A DNA stretch of 42,135 nt from a virus: IMG/VR virus record IMGVR_UViG_3300037010_001285, positions 1 to 42,135 of that record, one strand, 5' to 3'. The translations under genes and the position numbers were made by a program. The notes under the pieces were generated by a model, which worked only from the letters and a program-made list of their open reading frames with translations, made no database searches and had not been told where the DNA came from. Below, in pieces: positions 1 to 8,489 of this stretch (position 1 is the first letter of the stretch; the number at the start of each line of letters is the position of its first letter).

Positions 1-152
1 TGACCTTCAGGGACGTTAGGCAGATGCTGTGGAGTTGGTCCACCGATAACCGGGACTGGCCCAACGTGACTCGCCATACCGTGCTGGGCCGTTGGCGCCA
101 GCTGAAGCTGCAGATGTACGCCCAATACCTGGACGAGTCCATCCCCTTCTAA
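1..152 (+). CDS. Partial duplicate of right-end hypothetical gene (3' part)
   Basis: The reading frame starting at base 3 encodes the last 49 residues of the 66-aa protein at 41904-42104 and ends at the TAA at 150-152. The start codon lies beyond the left edge because the window opens inside the gene. It is not a second gene: it is the terminal-repeat copy of the last rightward gene. Product unknown, with Trp- and Arg-rich content (WSWSTDNRDWPN). Confidence 0.8.
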   Translation, partial: TFRDVRQMLWSWSTDNRDWPNVTRHTVLGRWRQLKLQMYAQYLDESIPF

Positions 153-175
153 GCCGCAACGAAAATGAAGGGGGG
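1..175. repeat. Left copy of terminal repeat
   Basis: Bases 1-175 repeat at 41953-42132. There is one substitution (C at 128, T in the right copy; TAC versus TAT, both Tyr) and the G-run at the end is 6 long here and 11 on the right. The repeat cuts through a coding gene, so position 1 is an arbitrary or packaging-derived opening of a circular or terminally redundant genome. Six G match the six C at 210-215 in a hairpin, which suggests 6 is the native length. Confidence 0.9.
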
Positions 176-217
176 TGAGCAGGCTGGTTTCCGGCCGTCC
201 TACAGTGATCCCCCCTT
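168..217. terminator. Candidate bidirectional terminator hairpin between convergent arms
   Basis: AAGGGGGG (168-175) can pair with CCCCCCTT (210-217). Inside it GGCTGG (182-187) pairs with CCGGCC (191-196) around a TTT loop. The structure sits exactly between the end of the rightward early arm (stop at 152) and the end of the leftward late arm (stop at 245-247), where a two-way terminator is expected. U-tracts are short, so termination strength is inferred. Confidence 0.5.
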
Positions 218-244
218 GCTTTCCGTCATCGTCTAGGCAGCCTC

Positions 245-901
245 CTAAAACCTGAACCCCACCTTCAGTCGTCCAGACCATCCGGCGGCTAAGGTGGGGC
301 AGGTGTCTCGGGTGATCTCAGCGCCGATGCGGAAGAACGCCAGGTCGCGGTCCACGAAGACGCCCTTGCTGGTCTGGCCCCAGTCCCCCAGCCCGTACAC
401 AGCACCGATCGCCCACTTCAGTTCGCGCGGCTGGCTGGGAACTTCCACTGGGATGTCGATACCCCCCACCACATCACCGTCAGGACTGGAGGCCACCACG
501 CGCTGGCTCTGGTCCTGCATTCGAATTAGCGTCAGGTCCACCGTCACTGGCGGACAAGGGATCAACGTAGCGGGGTGGCCCGGGGTCGGCCCGGCGGCCG
601 GCGGGGCGCTCCCATTGATTGGGGCCGGGGCCACGGCGGACTGACCATGGGGCTGCACCACTACCTGGTCGATCCGGGTCACATGCCCCCCTGTTGGGAC
701 CTGCTGCGCCGGCTTGGCCGCTGCGTCGGGGCGGGTCTGCAGGATCAAGCTCCCGTCCTGCTGCGTCTGTGCCGGCGCCGCCACGACCATCTGCGGAATG
801 GGTTTCGAACGAAACAGCTTCCAACCCAGCCCCATCCCGGCCACGAAGATCAGGGCCGCGGCCGTGAGCAGAGCTGCGATTTTTGTGGTCAACGTGTTCA
901 T
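245..901 (-). CDS. Membrane-anchored periplasmic protein of the lysis cassette
   Basis: A 218-aa protein with an N-terminal hydrophobic segment (about residues 7-27, ALLTAAALIFVAGMGLGW), then Arg/Lys, a long Pro/Ala-rich region (about 30-110) and a C-terminal part that looks beta-rich and ends KVGFRF. The start overlaps the stop of the upstream holin-like gene by 4 bp (ATGA), so it is translationally coupled and last in the late operon. That position is where inner-membrane spanins usually lie. It is not a coiled-coil Rz type and no lipobox partner is visible in overlapping frames. Spanin role is inference from position only. Confidence 0.75.
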   Translation of the reverse strand: MNTLTTKIAALLTAAALIFVAGMGLGWKLFRSKPIPQMVVAAPAQTQQDGSLILQTRPDAAAKPAQQVPTGGHVTRIDQVVVQPHGQSAVAPAPINGSAPPAAGPTPGHPATLIPCPPVTVDLTLIRMQDQSQRVVASSPDGDVVGGIDIPVEVPSQPRELKWAIGAVYGLGDWGQTSKGVFVDRDLAFFRIGAEITRDTCPTLAAGWSGRLKVGFRF

Positions 902-1179
902 CGATTGGCCTCCTTGTCCGGTGCTCCCGGTTGCGGGGTTGCGGCTGGCGCATTGGATCCCTTTTTGAAAAGGCCGCCGGTGATCGCGCCCAGGTAGGCG
1001 GTGAACGCGGCGACGAAGCTCATGTCCCTAGGTCCGGTGGACTCCCATCGCCACAGGACCACGGCGCAGACCAGCACGCCGAAGCCGTAGGCGGCCAGGT
1101 TCATCTCCAGTTCAGGGTTGGCAGAAGATAGCAGGCCGGTGATCTTGGGGAAGTTGAAGCGCTTCAGCCGCTGGAGCAT
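898..1179 (-). CDS. Holin-like two-transmembrane protein
   Basis: A 93-aa protein with two hydrophobic stretches (about residues 28-44, AAYGFGVLVCAVVLWRW, and 54-70, SFVAAFTAYLGAITGGLF) and a polar charged C-tail. Size and topology fit a class II holin, which would form the membrane lesion that triggers lysis. It has a strong ribosome-binding site (GGAGGA, minus strand, about 6 nt before the ATG) and lies between the DUF2778 enzyme and the membrane-anchored last gene. A second membrane protein at 1656-1862 could instead be the holin, with this one the antiholin. Confidence 0.7.
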   Translation of the reverse strand: MLQRLKRFNFPKITGLLSSANPELEMNLAAYGFGVLVCAVVLWRWESTGPRDMSFVAAFTAYLGAITGGLFKKGSNAPAATPQPGAPDKEANR

Positions 1180-1267
1180 GGACGTCCTCCGGGGATGGAA
1201 TGTCGTAGGGATCCTCGTCGTAGGGGTCCCCGTCGTAGGGGTCCCCGTCGTAAGGATCCAGGGTCAT
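1112..1267 (-). CDS. Possible 51-aa overlapping ORF with DPYDG repeats
   Basis: The ORF starts at an ATG that overlaps the stop of the DUF2778 gene (ATGA) and begins MTLDPYDGDPYDG, with four DPYD units. It then runs 68 bp into the holin-like gene in another frame. The ATGA overlap would allow coupled translation, but the repeat may simply fill the gap and carry the holin ribosome-binding site. No signal peptide or membrane segment is visible, and I do not recognise the product. Confidence 0.35.
   Translation of the reverse strand: MTLDPYDGDPYDGDPYDEDPYDIPSPEDVHAPAAEALQLPQDHRPAIFCQP
1202..1261. repeat. Four-unit 15-bp tandem repeat
   Basis: GTCGTA recurs exactly every 15 bp at 1202, 1217, 1232 and 1247, within units close to GTCGTAGGGGTCCCC. 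The unit length is a multiple of three, so copy number can change without breaking the overlapping ORF (DPYDG units on the minus strand). It lies between the DUF2778 enzyme gene and the holin-like gene. Confidence 0.85.
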
Positions 1268-1659
1268 CCGGTGACGGTGATCTGGCTGGGGGCGAGCGCT
1301 TCCACCGCCAGGCGTTGCAGGTGGCTGATGACGATGCACCCTTCGGAGCTGTTCAGGGGGTCGTCGAGGCTGGGCCCGTGGATAAAGAAGCCCTTGCGCC
1401 CAAAGGTTTGGCCCGAGGTCTGGGTCAGCGGCGCGCTGTGGGCTCCGAGTGGCGGGTGGCTGCCCCAGGCGCCTACCGAGTAGGTCCCTTTGGGCAGGGG
1501 TCCAATGTTGTGAAGGTATTCGGCGGCCGGGTTGAGGTAGCCGTGGGCGTGGTTGGGGTTCACCCCAGGCCGGCTGTCATTGCCAGCGAATCCTGTGGCC
1601 ACTAAGGTTCCGTCGTCCTCCGTGACCTTGCCCGTGGACTGGCTGAAGTTCAAGTTCAT
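1264..1659 (-). CDS. DUF2778 (Tlde1-like) L,D-transpeptidase-fold peptidoglycan enzyme, candidate endolysin
   Basis: A 131-aa protein with the hallmarks of DUF2778: NPAAEYLHNIGPLPKGTYSVG (about residues 43-63, split here by naming only its core GPLPKGTY), FGRKGFFIHG with His94, and NSSEGCIVI with Cys108. The His...Ser-x-Gly-Cys arrangement is the YkuD-type catalytic signature. Characterised members (Tlde1) cut or exchange peptide stems of murein. It lies between two small membrane proteins in the lysis cassette, and no lysozyme, amidase or chitinase-like endolysin is visible elsewhere, so it is probably the endolysin. It has no signal peptide, so holin-dependent export is expected. It overlaps its upstream neighbour by 4 bp (ATGA). 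Confidence 0.8.
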   Translation of the reverse strand: MNLNFSQSTGKVTEDDGTLVATGFAGNDSRPGVNPNHAHGYLNPAAEYLHNIGPLPKGTYSVGAWGSHPPLGAHSAPLTQTSGQTFGRKGFFIHGPSLDDPLNSSEGCIVISHLQRLAVEALAPSQITVTG

Positions 1660-1862
1660 TTAGCATCCCCTCTCTTGTGGGCGCTCGTCTCTAGCCAGGT
1701 AAGCCGGTTTTCGGTCTGTAGCTGGTAGACGCTTAGATCCTTCCGTACGCCTTCCAGAGCGGACAGCATCTGGCCACCTCCCAGCCCCAACAGAACGCAG
1801 ATCAGCCCCAGCAACGCCGGGACAAGCCACTCGTTGACGCTCTTTTGGATTACGGGCGGCAT
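1656..1862 (-). CDS. Small single-span membrane protein, possible holin
   Basis: A 68-aa protein with one long hydrophobic segment (about residues 13-36, WLVPALLGLICVLLGLGGGQ) followed by a charged helical tail with Lys, Glu and Arg. It is the first gene after the tailspike and is coupled by ATGA overlap to the DUF2778 enzyme. That is the usual holin place ahead of an endolysin. It could be a class III-like holin or an antiholin partner of the two-span protein at 898-1179; the sequence alone does not decide. Confidence 0.65.
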   Translation of the reverse strand: MPPVIQKSVNEWLVPALLGLICVLLGLGGGQMLSALEGVRKDLSVYQLQTENRLTWLETSAHKRGDAK

Positions 1863-1870
1863 GGTGGCTC

Positions 1871-4288
1871 CTAGTTGTAAGCGATGATGTTCCAGTTAGT
1901 TCCGTCGTATTGGAGCCGCGCCCACTTGCCGATGGTGCCGGCTAAGATAGCCGTACCAGCCGCTCCGTTCATGGGGACCACGTTGGACGAAGCACTGACC
2001 ACGGTCTGAGCTACACGGGTGCTGACCATCAGCTCCCGGCCGGTCCATACAGCGCCGGCTGGAAGGGTAAGCGTCATCGTTCCGGCGTAGCCACACTGGA
2101 TCCAGTAGTCCAGCCCCACCGACGCGAGGTTTGCGTCCACCGTGTAGGTGGCCGTGCTGACGTAACTGTTGCTGGATGAGAACCGGGTCTGCCGGGTAAC
2201 GGTGGTGCAGTCCCCGACGAAGGTTTGGACCGCCAGCAGCGCCGCGGCCGTGGTGCTCTCCACCTTGGAGGTGCCCATGTAGTAGGGGTTGATGATCGTC
2301 GCCTTGGCAGTCGAGTCGAAGGAGAACGAGAGGGCCGGCCAGACAGTGCCGCCGATGACCGGGTTAACCAGGACGGGCCTGCTGTAAATCTTGAACCCGA
2401 CGCCGCAGGTGCGCGGGTCACAGCTGACAAGGCTCGGGTTGATAAATACGGTGTCAGCGCTTTGAGTGGTGACGAAGGCCGTTTGGTAGGCCGCCGAACT
2501 CATCTGCTGGTTGGTGTAGGCGGTGGGGGTGCCCGATAGGCTGTAGGTGGCCCCGGACTTATTCGCCACACCGCTAGTCAAGGCGGTGATGGTTACCGCT
2601 AGGGTGGCCCCGGCTTCGAACAGGGTGTGGATGCCGCCGGTGAGGATCCGCCCCGTCACGTCGCTGGTGAGCGTCAGAACCGCGCCGGAAGTAGTGCCGG
2701 TGAAAGTCCCGAAGGACCACAGCCCTTCGGTAGCTAGGTTGTGAATGGTGGTGTTGGGACTGGCGAAGGTGCAAGCGCCGTCCACCACCAGTTTCAGGAA
2801 GGTGCCGTTGAGCGTGGCGTCCGTCAGCGCCACACCCGATGCACAATTCACCGCTTCGAATTCGTAGATGTTGTAGCAGCCCACCGTCACGAAAGCCGTG
2901 CTGGTGCTGCCTTGGGACCACGCCCGGAAGCGGTTGCTGGCCACGTTGTTGGCGGCGCCATCAACCAGTTCCAGGGCTCGGTAAGTGTTTGTGGCCAGGA
3001 AGTCCAAGAGGCAATCCTGCACCACGAAGACATCTTGCGCCTGGGCCTTGACGGCCGCGCAGGTTGCGCCCGTCGCACCGATCACCTGGAAGTCCACCAT
3101 CTTGGTGCTGATCTGCTGGCCCGTGCTGCAGGCCACGTTCTCGGTGGAGACCGTGCCCATGACTTGGCTCATCTGGTAGACCGTGCCGATACCGCCGGTC
3201 CCGCTCAGGACTCGCTGGATCATGGCGTTGCCGAGCGGCCCTGGGGACCAGATGATCAGACCGGGGAACAGGGCGGTGGTCGGTACCGAGTCCAAGATCA
3301 TGGTTGACCCGGAGAAATGCGCCGTGAATGTGCTGGTGACGTAAGCGTTTAAGTTGATGGCCGGCAGCGTGGTGCTGCCCTGCTTGATCAGCGTGGCGCC
3401 CTTGCCTGAACCCTCAATATGCACGCCACTCAACGGGACGAAATTTGTCAGCGTGAGGGAGCAGGCGCCGAGGATCACCTTTCCTGCGGGACTGCCGTAA
3501 AAAAGAGCGTTCGGCGCCACCGCGGCCTGGGCCTGCTGGAGCGCCGCAGTCACGTCCGGATAGGTGGTCCGGTCTAAAACCTGGGTCCGCTGGGTGGGGC
3601 TCAGGTAGTCGAACAGATGGACGGTGCGCCCCAGCACTTCGCCCACGTTGGTGGCCACCGCGCCCAGGCCAGGCGCCAGGGCCGCCACCAGGGCATCACC
3701 ATAGCCGGCGGCAACGGAAGCCAGGTTGTCTGATACCTGTGCCCCGGATCCAGCGTACACCGTGGTGGGCGTGACATTCACGAAGTTCTGGCCGGTGGAG
3801 TCGAAACCCACCAGGGTGTTGGCCAAAGGGGTAAGCGTCGAGCCGACCCCGGTGCTGCTGGCCGGGAGAAGCAGCGCCCGGCTCAAGGCTTCTGTCAGCT
3901 GCTGGTTCTGCATGGTAAGCAGATCCAGCGCATTCTCGTGGCTGGCCGCCGGGAATGGACTGTTCGGGACGTAGTGGGTGAGCTGAGTCAGGGGGATGTT
4001 CCGCAGGATTGACAGCTTCTGTGTCGAAGCCAGCGCCGCCGGCAAGTGTGGGGCGGTGCCCAGGATTTGGTCCACCGATCCCTGGCCAGACAGCCCGGTG
4101 CCTGTGTCGAGGCCACCCGTGACGTTGTAGTCCGAGCCCAGGACCAAGTCGGTGGATACGCCGCTGACGAGGTCGGTCAGGATGACCCGCACGTCAGTCG
4201 GGAAGAAGAAGTAGAACGTCACAGGGAACGAGGTGGTGACCCCGTTCCCCGCATAGTCGTTCCTCAGGGTCGAATTCTGAACGGTCAT
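1871..4288 (-). CDS. Tailspike / tail fibre with beta-helix body
   Basis: An 805-aa protein. The N-terminal ~150 residues (NDYAGNGVTTSFPVTFYFF...) match the virion-attachment region seen in many podovirus tail fibres. The middle (about 265-640) is a long run of short beta-strand-like Ser/Thr/Gly-rich segments with LSGVHIEGSGKGATLI near its start, typical of right-handed beta-helix (pectate-lyase-like) spikes. The C-terminus ends in a compact beta domain (KWARLQYDGTNWNIIAYN). It recognises, and may degrade, the host surface glycan. It lies directly upstream of the lysis genes. Enzymatic activity cannot be read from the sequence. Confidence 0.85.
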   Translation of the reverse strand: MTVQNSTLRNDYAGNGVTTSFPVTFYFFFPTDVRVILTDLVSGVSTDLVLGSDYNVTGGLDTGTGLSGQGSVDQILGTAPHLPAALASTQKLSILRNIPLTQLTHYVPNSPFPAASHENALDLLTMQNQQLTEALSRALLLPASSTGVGSTLTPLANTLVGFDSTGQNFVNVTPTTVYAGSGAQVSDNLASVAAGYGDALVAALAPGLGAVATNVGEVLGRTVHLFDYLSPTQRTQVLDRTTYPDVTAALQQAQAAVAPNALFYGSPAGKVILGACSLTLTNFVPLSGVHIEGSGKGATLIKQGSTTLPAINLNAYVTSTFTAHFSGSTMILDSVPTTALFPGLIIWSPGPLGNAMIQRVLSGTGGIGTVYQMSQVMGTVSTENVACSTGQQISTKMVDFQVIGATGATCAAVKAQAQDVFVVQDCLLDFLATNTYRALELVDGAANNVASNRFRAWSQGSTSTAFVTVGCYNIYEFEAVNCASGVALTDATLNGTFLKLVVDGACTFASPNTTIHNLATEGLWSFGTFTGTTSGAVLTLTSDVTGRILTGGIHTLFEAGATLAVTITALTSGVANKSGATYSLSGTPTAYTNQQMSSAAYQTAFVTTQSADTVFINPSLVSCDPRTCGVGFKIYSRPVLVNPVIGGTVWPALSFSFDSTAKATIINPYYMGTSKVESTTAAALLAVQTFVGDCTTVTRQTRFSSSNSYVSTATYTVDANLASVGLDYWIQCGYAGTMTLTLPAGAVWTGRELMVSTRVAQTVVSASSNVVPMNGAAGTAILAGTIGKWARLQYDGTNWNIIAYN

Positions 4289-4367
4289 GATGTTTCTCCA
4301 GTCCGATCAGGCTTGTCCCCTGCGGGGGGCCCCGTTGATTCGATTATGACGACCTGGTGCGTATTTC

Positions 4368-7010
4368 TCAACGCTCCTGGTAAGCCTTGCTCAAGTCCGG
4401 GGCTGACTGCGGCGACGTAGTCCCAGGCTCCCACCAGTAGCTGGCCCCATGGGATTCCATCCGCCGGCGCTGCTTATCAGACGAGCCCGGCGCCAGCTGG
4501 TCCTGCAGTTGGTCGTAAACCAGCCGGTTGAAGGCCGCCTTGGCGTACCAGATGTTGGCGAAGGGGACCGCATTCTGCCGGACGATGCGCAGGGCCGCCA
4601 GGGGATAATTGTGTTTCGAGTCACCTTCAGCCATGGCATCCTCGCGGGCCTGGCTAAGTTCCTTGAGGACGTTGAAGCCGGCGCTAATGCCAGGGCCGGC
4701 GAGGATCTCGGCACCACTGCCAGCCTTGGTCTTGCCGTTGGCAAACAGGTCCCCGTACAGCCCCAGGCCACCCCCCGAAGCCAGCGCCTCCATCCAGAAC
4801 TTCTTACCCTCGTCGGTGGCGATGTTCATTTCCCTGGGGTTCTGCCCGTTTATCAGCGCCTTCAGTTCCACCGCCAGCGCCCCGGTGAGGGTGCTATAAC
4901 CAACGAACCGGGCCGCGTAGGACGTTTTGGAGCCCCACCCCTGCAGATCCTTCATGGCGTCGAAGTGGGCGCGAAAGATGCCCAAAGGGACGCTCTTGAA
5001 CTGGATGATGAAGCGCTTCAGTTCCCCCATTACCGTACCCGCATCCTTGGCGCTTTCCACCCCCATAGCCATGCGGTCCTCCATTGAGGACATGGACGCA
5101 CCGCGGGCTCCGAACTGCATTTGCTGGGAAGTGACCTCCATCAACTTCTCCATGGCCTCGTCCTTCATACGGGCTCGCTCTTCGGACAGGACGGAGTCGT
5201 GCTTGGACTGAAAGGCATCCCGGATCTCCTGCACCCGGGCGGCATCAGGCTTGTCACCCAGGCGTTCGAGCTGGGCATTCCGCTTGGCGATCTCCTTCTG
5301 GAAAATCTCGCTGCGGGCCGCCACCCGCTGCTCCACCAGGGGATCCAGCTTGGCATTTGGGATATCCCGGATGGATTGCGGAGTCAGCAAGGTTTCGTTG
5401 CCCCGGCCCTTGTCTACTTCGGCCAGTTTCCAGGTAGACCAATGGTCCTCGGTGATGCCCCCCTTCTGCAGGAACCGGGCCTCGCCGTCGGCGGACGCCA
5501 GAGTGTCATGCTTCCGAGTGAATTCCCCCAGCATGTCCATGACGGTCCGGCCCATACCGGTGCGCAGACCACGATCAAAGGCATTCAGCCCCATGAGCTT
5601 ATGGGTGGTCTCGTTCAGCCAAGTGCCCCACCCGTTTTTGAATTCATCCCCCGCCATCCGGTTGCTGGCGTGCTGGAAGCCCTCCATCCACACTCCCATC
5701 CGGTGCAGGAAAGCTTGCTTCTCGGGCCCCGCGGCCCAGCCGTCGATGGTGTTGCGGAATATACGCATGGCTGGGAGCCCGCTGTGCTCGGCTGCCATCT
5801 TCATGGCAGCTAGGTCCGGCAGCGCGCCCACCAGGGAACCGAGCTGCGTGGACCCGATCAGGCCGCGGGCCTGGACTGCGGCGTTGGCTACGGCCTCGTT
5901 GCCTGGCCGCTCGGGGCGGGCCATAGCGTCGAACAGCCGCTGCACCTTATTGGTAAGCGAGCGGACGCCCTCCCCGCCCCCGGCGTTCAGGTCGTTTTCG
6001 AAAGCTCTGGCCAGGGCCTGGGTCACGTTCTGGTCTGCGTTCCGGCCGAAGGTCTCGGCCATAGCGATATCCTTGGCCATGCCCCGGACGTGGGACGAAA
6101 CCAGCTCGTAGATATTGGCGGAACGACCGTACTTGGACATGGCCTGGGACCAGGAATCAGCGTCCTTGTAGAACAGCTGCCGCGGCGCGTTCTTGTTCCG
6201 GCCCACCATGGTGCTGCCGCCCAGGCCGCCACCTTCAGCCCGCTTGTTGGCGCCGTCGGTAGCGATCGACCGGTAAGACTCCCCCAGCATCCGGCGCAGC
6301 TGGTCGTCGTTCATGTGGCTGCCATCAGCGTTCAGGTAATTATTCCGGTCCACCCACTGCAGGTGGTCCTCCACCCATACGGCCTTGCCGGCGCCGGCTA
6401 CCTTAGACGGCTCTTGGGGTTGGGGCGTGCGGTAGTCCTCCCGGGCGTTGAGGGGAATTCCCGCGCGCTGGAGCCGGGCTGCCAGGTTGTCCAGCATCCC
6501 GTGCAGGCTATCCGCCGCAGTCTTGGCCTCAGGGCTGGATGACTCCCCGAACAAGGCCCTGGCGATGCCCCGCTGCTGGGCCGGGTCTAGAAACAGCCCC
6601 AGGAACTTGCCCCTGGCCGCTTCGTGGATACCCTCCAGGGTGGAGAAAGCGCTGGCTGAGATAGCTTCCGTCTTCGGTTCCAGGGCGTTTATCATGTGGC
6701 GCAGGGCCTGCACCTGCCCATTCTTGCCAGGCTTGACGCTGTCCAGCTCGGCGCGCAGCGCCGCCTTGCGCCCGGCCTCCACCACCGTGGCCTCATGGGC
6801 GCGGACCACGTCCGCCAGCATCTTCTCCTTGGCGAGCTTGGCGGCTTCGGTCATGCGTTCATGCAGGGACATGCCCAGGAACTTAGACCGGTCTGCGGCG
6901 GCTAGGTCGCGTAGGGAGCCATGCACCCGCTCCTCGATCCCGTCCAGCTCGGCCTGGGTCAGCTGGCGGCCGGCCGCTGAATTGATCGCCTGTGCGCATT
7001 CGGGTTTCAT
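4368..7010 (-). CDS. Large internal virion / DNA-ejection protein
   Basis: An 880-aa protein, mostly helical and charged, with long amphipathic stretches (for example residues about 540-620, rich in Glu, Lys, Arg and Gln) and a more hydrophobic Gly/Ala region near 690-780. No catalytic motif is recognised. Size, position between the transglycosylase-bearing protein and the tailspike, and composition match the largest ejection proteins of T7/BcepC6B-like podoviruses, which leave the head and form a conduit across the envelope. It is coupled by ATGA overlap to the 490-aa protein upstream. Function is inferred from context. Confidence 0.75.
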   Translation of the reverse strand: MKPECAQAINSAAGRQLTQAELDGIEERVHGSLRDLAAADRSKFLGMSLHERMTEAAKLAKEKMLADVVRAHEATVVEAGRKAALRAELDSVKPGKNGQVQALRHMINALEPKTEAISASAFSTLEGIHEAARGKFLGLFLDPAQQRGIARALFGESSSPEAKTAADSLHGMLDNLAARLQRAGIPLNAREDYRTPQPQEPSKVAGAGKAVWVEDHLQWVDRNNYLNADGSHMNDDQLRRMLGESYRSIATDGANKRAEGGGLGGSTMVGRNKNAPRQLFYKDADSWSQAMSKYGRSANIYELVSSHVRGMAKDIAMAETFGRNADQNVTQALARAFENDLNAGGGEGVRSLTNKVQRLFDAMARPERPGNEAVANAAVQARGLIGSTQLGSLVGALPDLAAMKMAAEHSGLPAMRIFRNTIDGWAAGPEKQAFLHRMGVWMEGFQHASNRMAGDEFKNGWGTWLNETTHKLMGLNAFDRGLRTGMGRTVMDMLGEFTRKHDTLASADGEARFLQKGGITEDHWSTWKLAEVDKGRGNETLLTPQSIRDIPNAKLDPLVEQRVAARSEIFQKEIAKRNAQLERLGDKPDAARVQEIRDAFQSKHDSVLSEERARMKDEAMEKLMEVTSQQMQFGARGASMSSMEDRMAMGVESAKDAGTVMGELKRFIIQFKSVPLGIFRAHFDAMKDLQGWGSKTSYAARFVGYSTLTGALAVELKALINGQNPREMNIATDEGKKFWMEALASGGGLGLYGDLFANGKTKAGSGAEILAGPGISAGFNVLKELSQAREDAMAEGDSKHNYPLAALRIVRQNAVPFANIWYAKAAFNRLVYDQLQDQLAPGSSDKQRRRMESHGASYWWEPGTTSPQSAPDLSKAYQER

Positions 7011-8479
7011 AAGAGAGTCCTAAGGAAGCAGGCAGTGGCCACGTCGATCAGACTGGAGTCCTTGCTGGCCTTGGCCATCTGCTCGGCCATGGCCTGCTGC
7101 ATGTCCGCCGCCTTGACGGTAGTTCCATCGGGAAGTTGGACATCCAGGTCCGGGGCCCGAGCCGCCAGCTGGCGAGCCTGTTCCTGCACCATGGGGTCCA
7201 GTTTAGCCGCGCCTTCGGCGGTGGGCGGAACGGCCGGCCTAGCCAGCCCCTCCTCGGGAACCGCGAAAGGCTGCACCGGAAGGTCCATCCGAACCGGATA
7301 CGCCGTTTCAGCCAAGTCCCCAAGCAGTTTCTGGTTGGCCGCGATCCAGTCTTCGTGGGCTTGCACCCGTTCCGGGTCCAGTAGCGAGCCTTCGACGATC
7401 CGCCGGGCCTCGGCCGGATCCACCTGGACGTCCCGACCGCGCAGCGTATCCGCCAGTGCCCGATCCTGCAGCTCCAGGTCCAGGTTAGCGGTATGGGGGT
7501 CGGTGGGAAGGCCGCCGGTGCCGCGCGCCAGCATCTCCTGCCGGCGCACGTCGAACGCAGCTTGGATGGTGGCCTGGTCAGGCCGCTCCAAAGCACCTAA
7601 GCGTCTGCCGATCACTTCCTCAGCCAGGCCAAAACCTCCGAAAGCGAGCCCGAGCACTGCGTCCGATGCAATGGCCTGCCCGTCCAGCGTCTTGTACTGC
7701 GCAGCCATGTCATGGTAGCCAGCCGACTCCAGCAAGTTGCTGGTGAGGTAGCGATTGGCCATGCCGAAGCCAGTGTTGACCGCAGCAGCTGTGCCCAGCC
7801 GGGCCGCCACGTTGGCGCTCATGACCGCCGCGGCCCGGCCAGCGCCGAACAGGACGTTGGCTAGGGCCGAATTACCCGCCACTTCCGCCTGCATCCCCAG
7901 CCCGGCCAGGTTCAGCGCCACCTTGCCAGACACCGCCATGGGTAGGAACGCGCCGGCGAAGGCCGCGCCGCCGGTGAGCCCCGCCTTTTCCAGCGCGGTG
8001 GTCTGTTCCACGCCGGCCGCTCGGCTATCCGCGAAGTCGTTGTATCCCTCGGTCCCACCCAGCAGGCCGGCGCCCGCCACCGGGCCACCCAGCAGGCTCC
8101 CCGCGCCCATGATGGTCAGCCCCCGGGCCGTCGCGCCGGCCACCTGGGCCGCCGGGCCGGTCGTCCTGGGATCCACCTTGGCCCATTCCTGCAGCGCCTT
8201 TATGGGTTCGGTCAGCGCGGTGGGATGTTCCCCGGGTGCCGTCGGCATTTCCGTTGGGGGGTTGACCCAGTCGCCACCGTAAAGGGCGGTGCCATTGTTG
8301 CTGCTGGCTATGGCATCCCAGGTGCGCGTTACCGCGGCCAGGCCGCCGACGATGCTATGACCCAAGGCCGTGGTAAGCCCGCTGAAGGCGCCGTCCGGAC
8401 GAATTTGCGTAGCCGGGTCGTCCATGCCCATAGTGTTGAGCCGGTAGTCGTCGTAGGGCATGTTCGAAACGAAACCCAT
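7007..8479 (-). CDS. Ala/Gly-rich internal virion protein
   Basis: A 490-aa protein with a central region (about 100-290) very rich in Ala, Gly and small hydrophobic residues, including GLTGGAAFAGAFLPMAVSG, and a more polar C-terminal third. The pattern resembles podovirus ejection proteins that insert in or line the infection channel. It sits between the transglycosylase ejection protein and the 880-aa ejection protein and shares an ATGA overlap with the latter. No enzyme motif is seen. It is one of four consecutive proteins that probably build the internal core. Confidence 0.7.
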   Translation of the reverse strand: MGFVSNMPYDDYRLNTMGMDDPATQIRPDGAFSGLTTALGHSIVGGLAAVTRTWDAIASSNNGTALYGGDWVNPPTEMPTAPGEHPTALTEPIKALQEWAKVDPRTTGPAAQVAGATARGLTIMGAGSLLGGPVAGAGLLGGTEGYNDFADSRAAGVEQTTALEKAGLTGGAAFAGAFLPMAVSGKVALNLAGLGMQAEVAGNSALANVLFGAGRAAAVMSANVAARLGTAAAVNTGFGMANRYLTSNLLESAGYHDMAAQYKTLDGQAIASDAVLGLAFGGFGLAEEVIGRRLGALERPDQATIQAAFDVRRQEMLARGTGGLPTDPHTANLDLELQDRALADTLRGRDVQVDPAEARRIVEGSLLDPERVQAHEDWIAANQKLLGDLAETAYPVRMDLPVQPFAVPEEGLARPAVPPTAEGAAKLDPMVQEQARQLAARAPDLDVQLPDGTTVKAADMQQAMAEQMAKASKDSSLIDVATACFLRTLL

Positions 8480-8489
8480 GCGCGCTCCC

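Noticed and set aside
153-170. CCGCAAC half-site after the last gene as a sixth operator
   Set aside because: The other half shows no similarity to GTTGCG and there is no promoter to control.
480-953. Minus-strand ORF inside the membrane-anchored gene as a possible embedded outer-membrane spanin
   Set aside because: No signal peptide or lipobox Cys, and an Arg-rich, low-quality sequence typical of an off-frame translation.
4289-4367. CCCC-TGC-GGGG hairpin between tailspike and the large ejection protein as a terminator
   Set aside because: Only four paired bases and no U-tract; the lysis genes downstream would be cut off.
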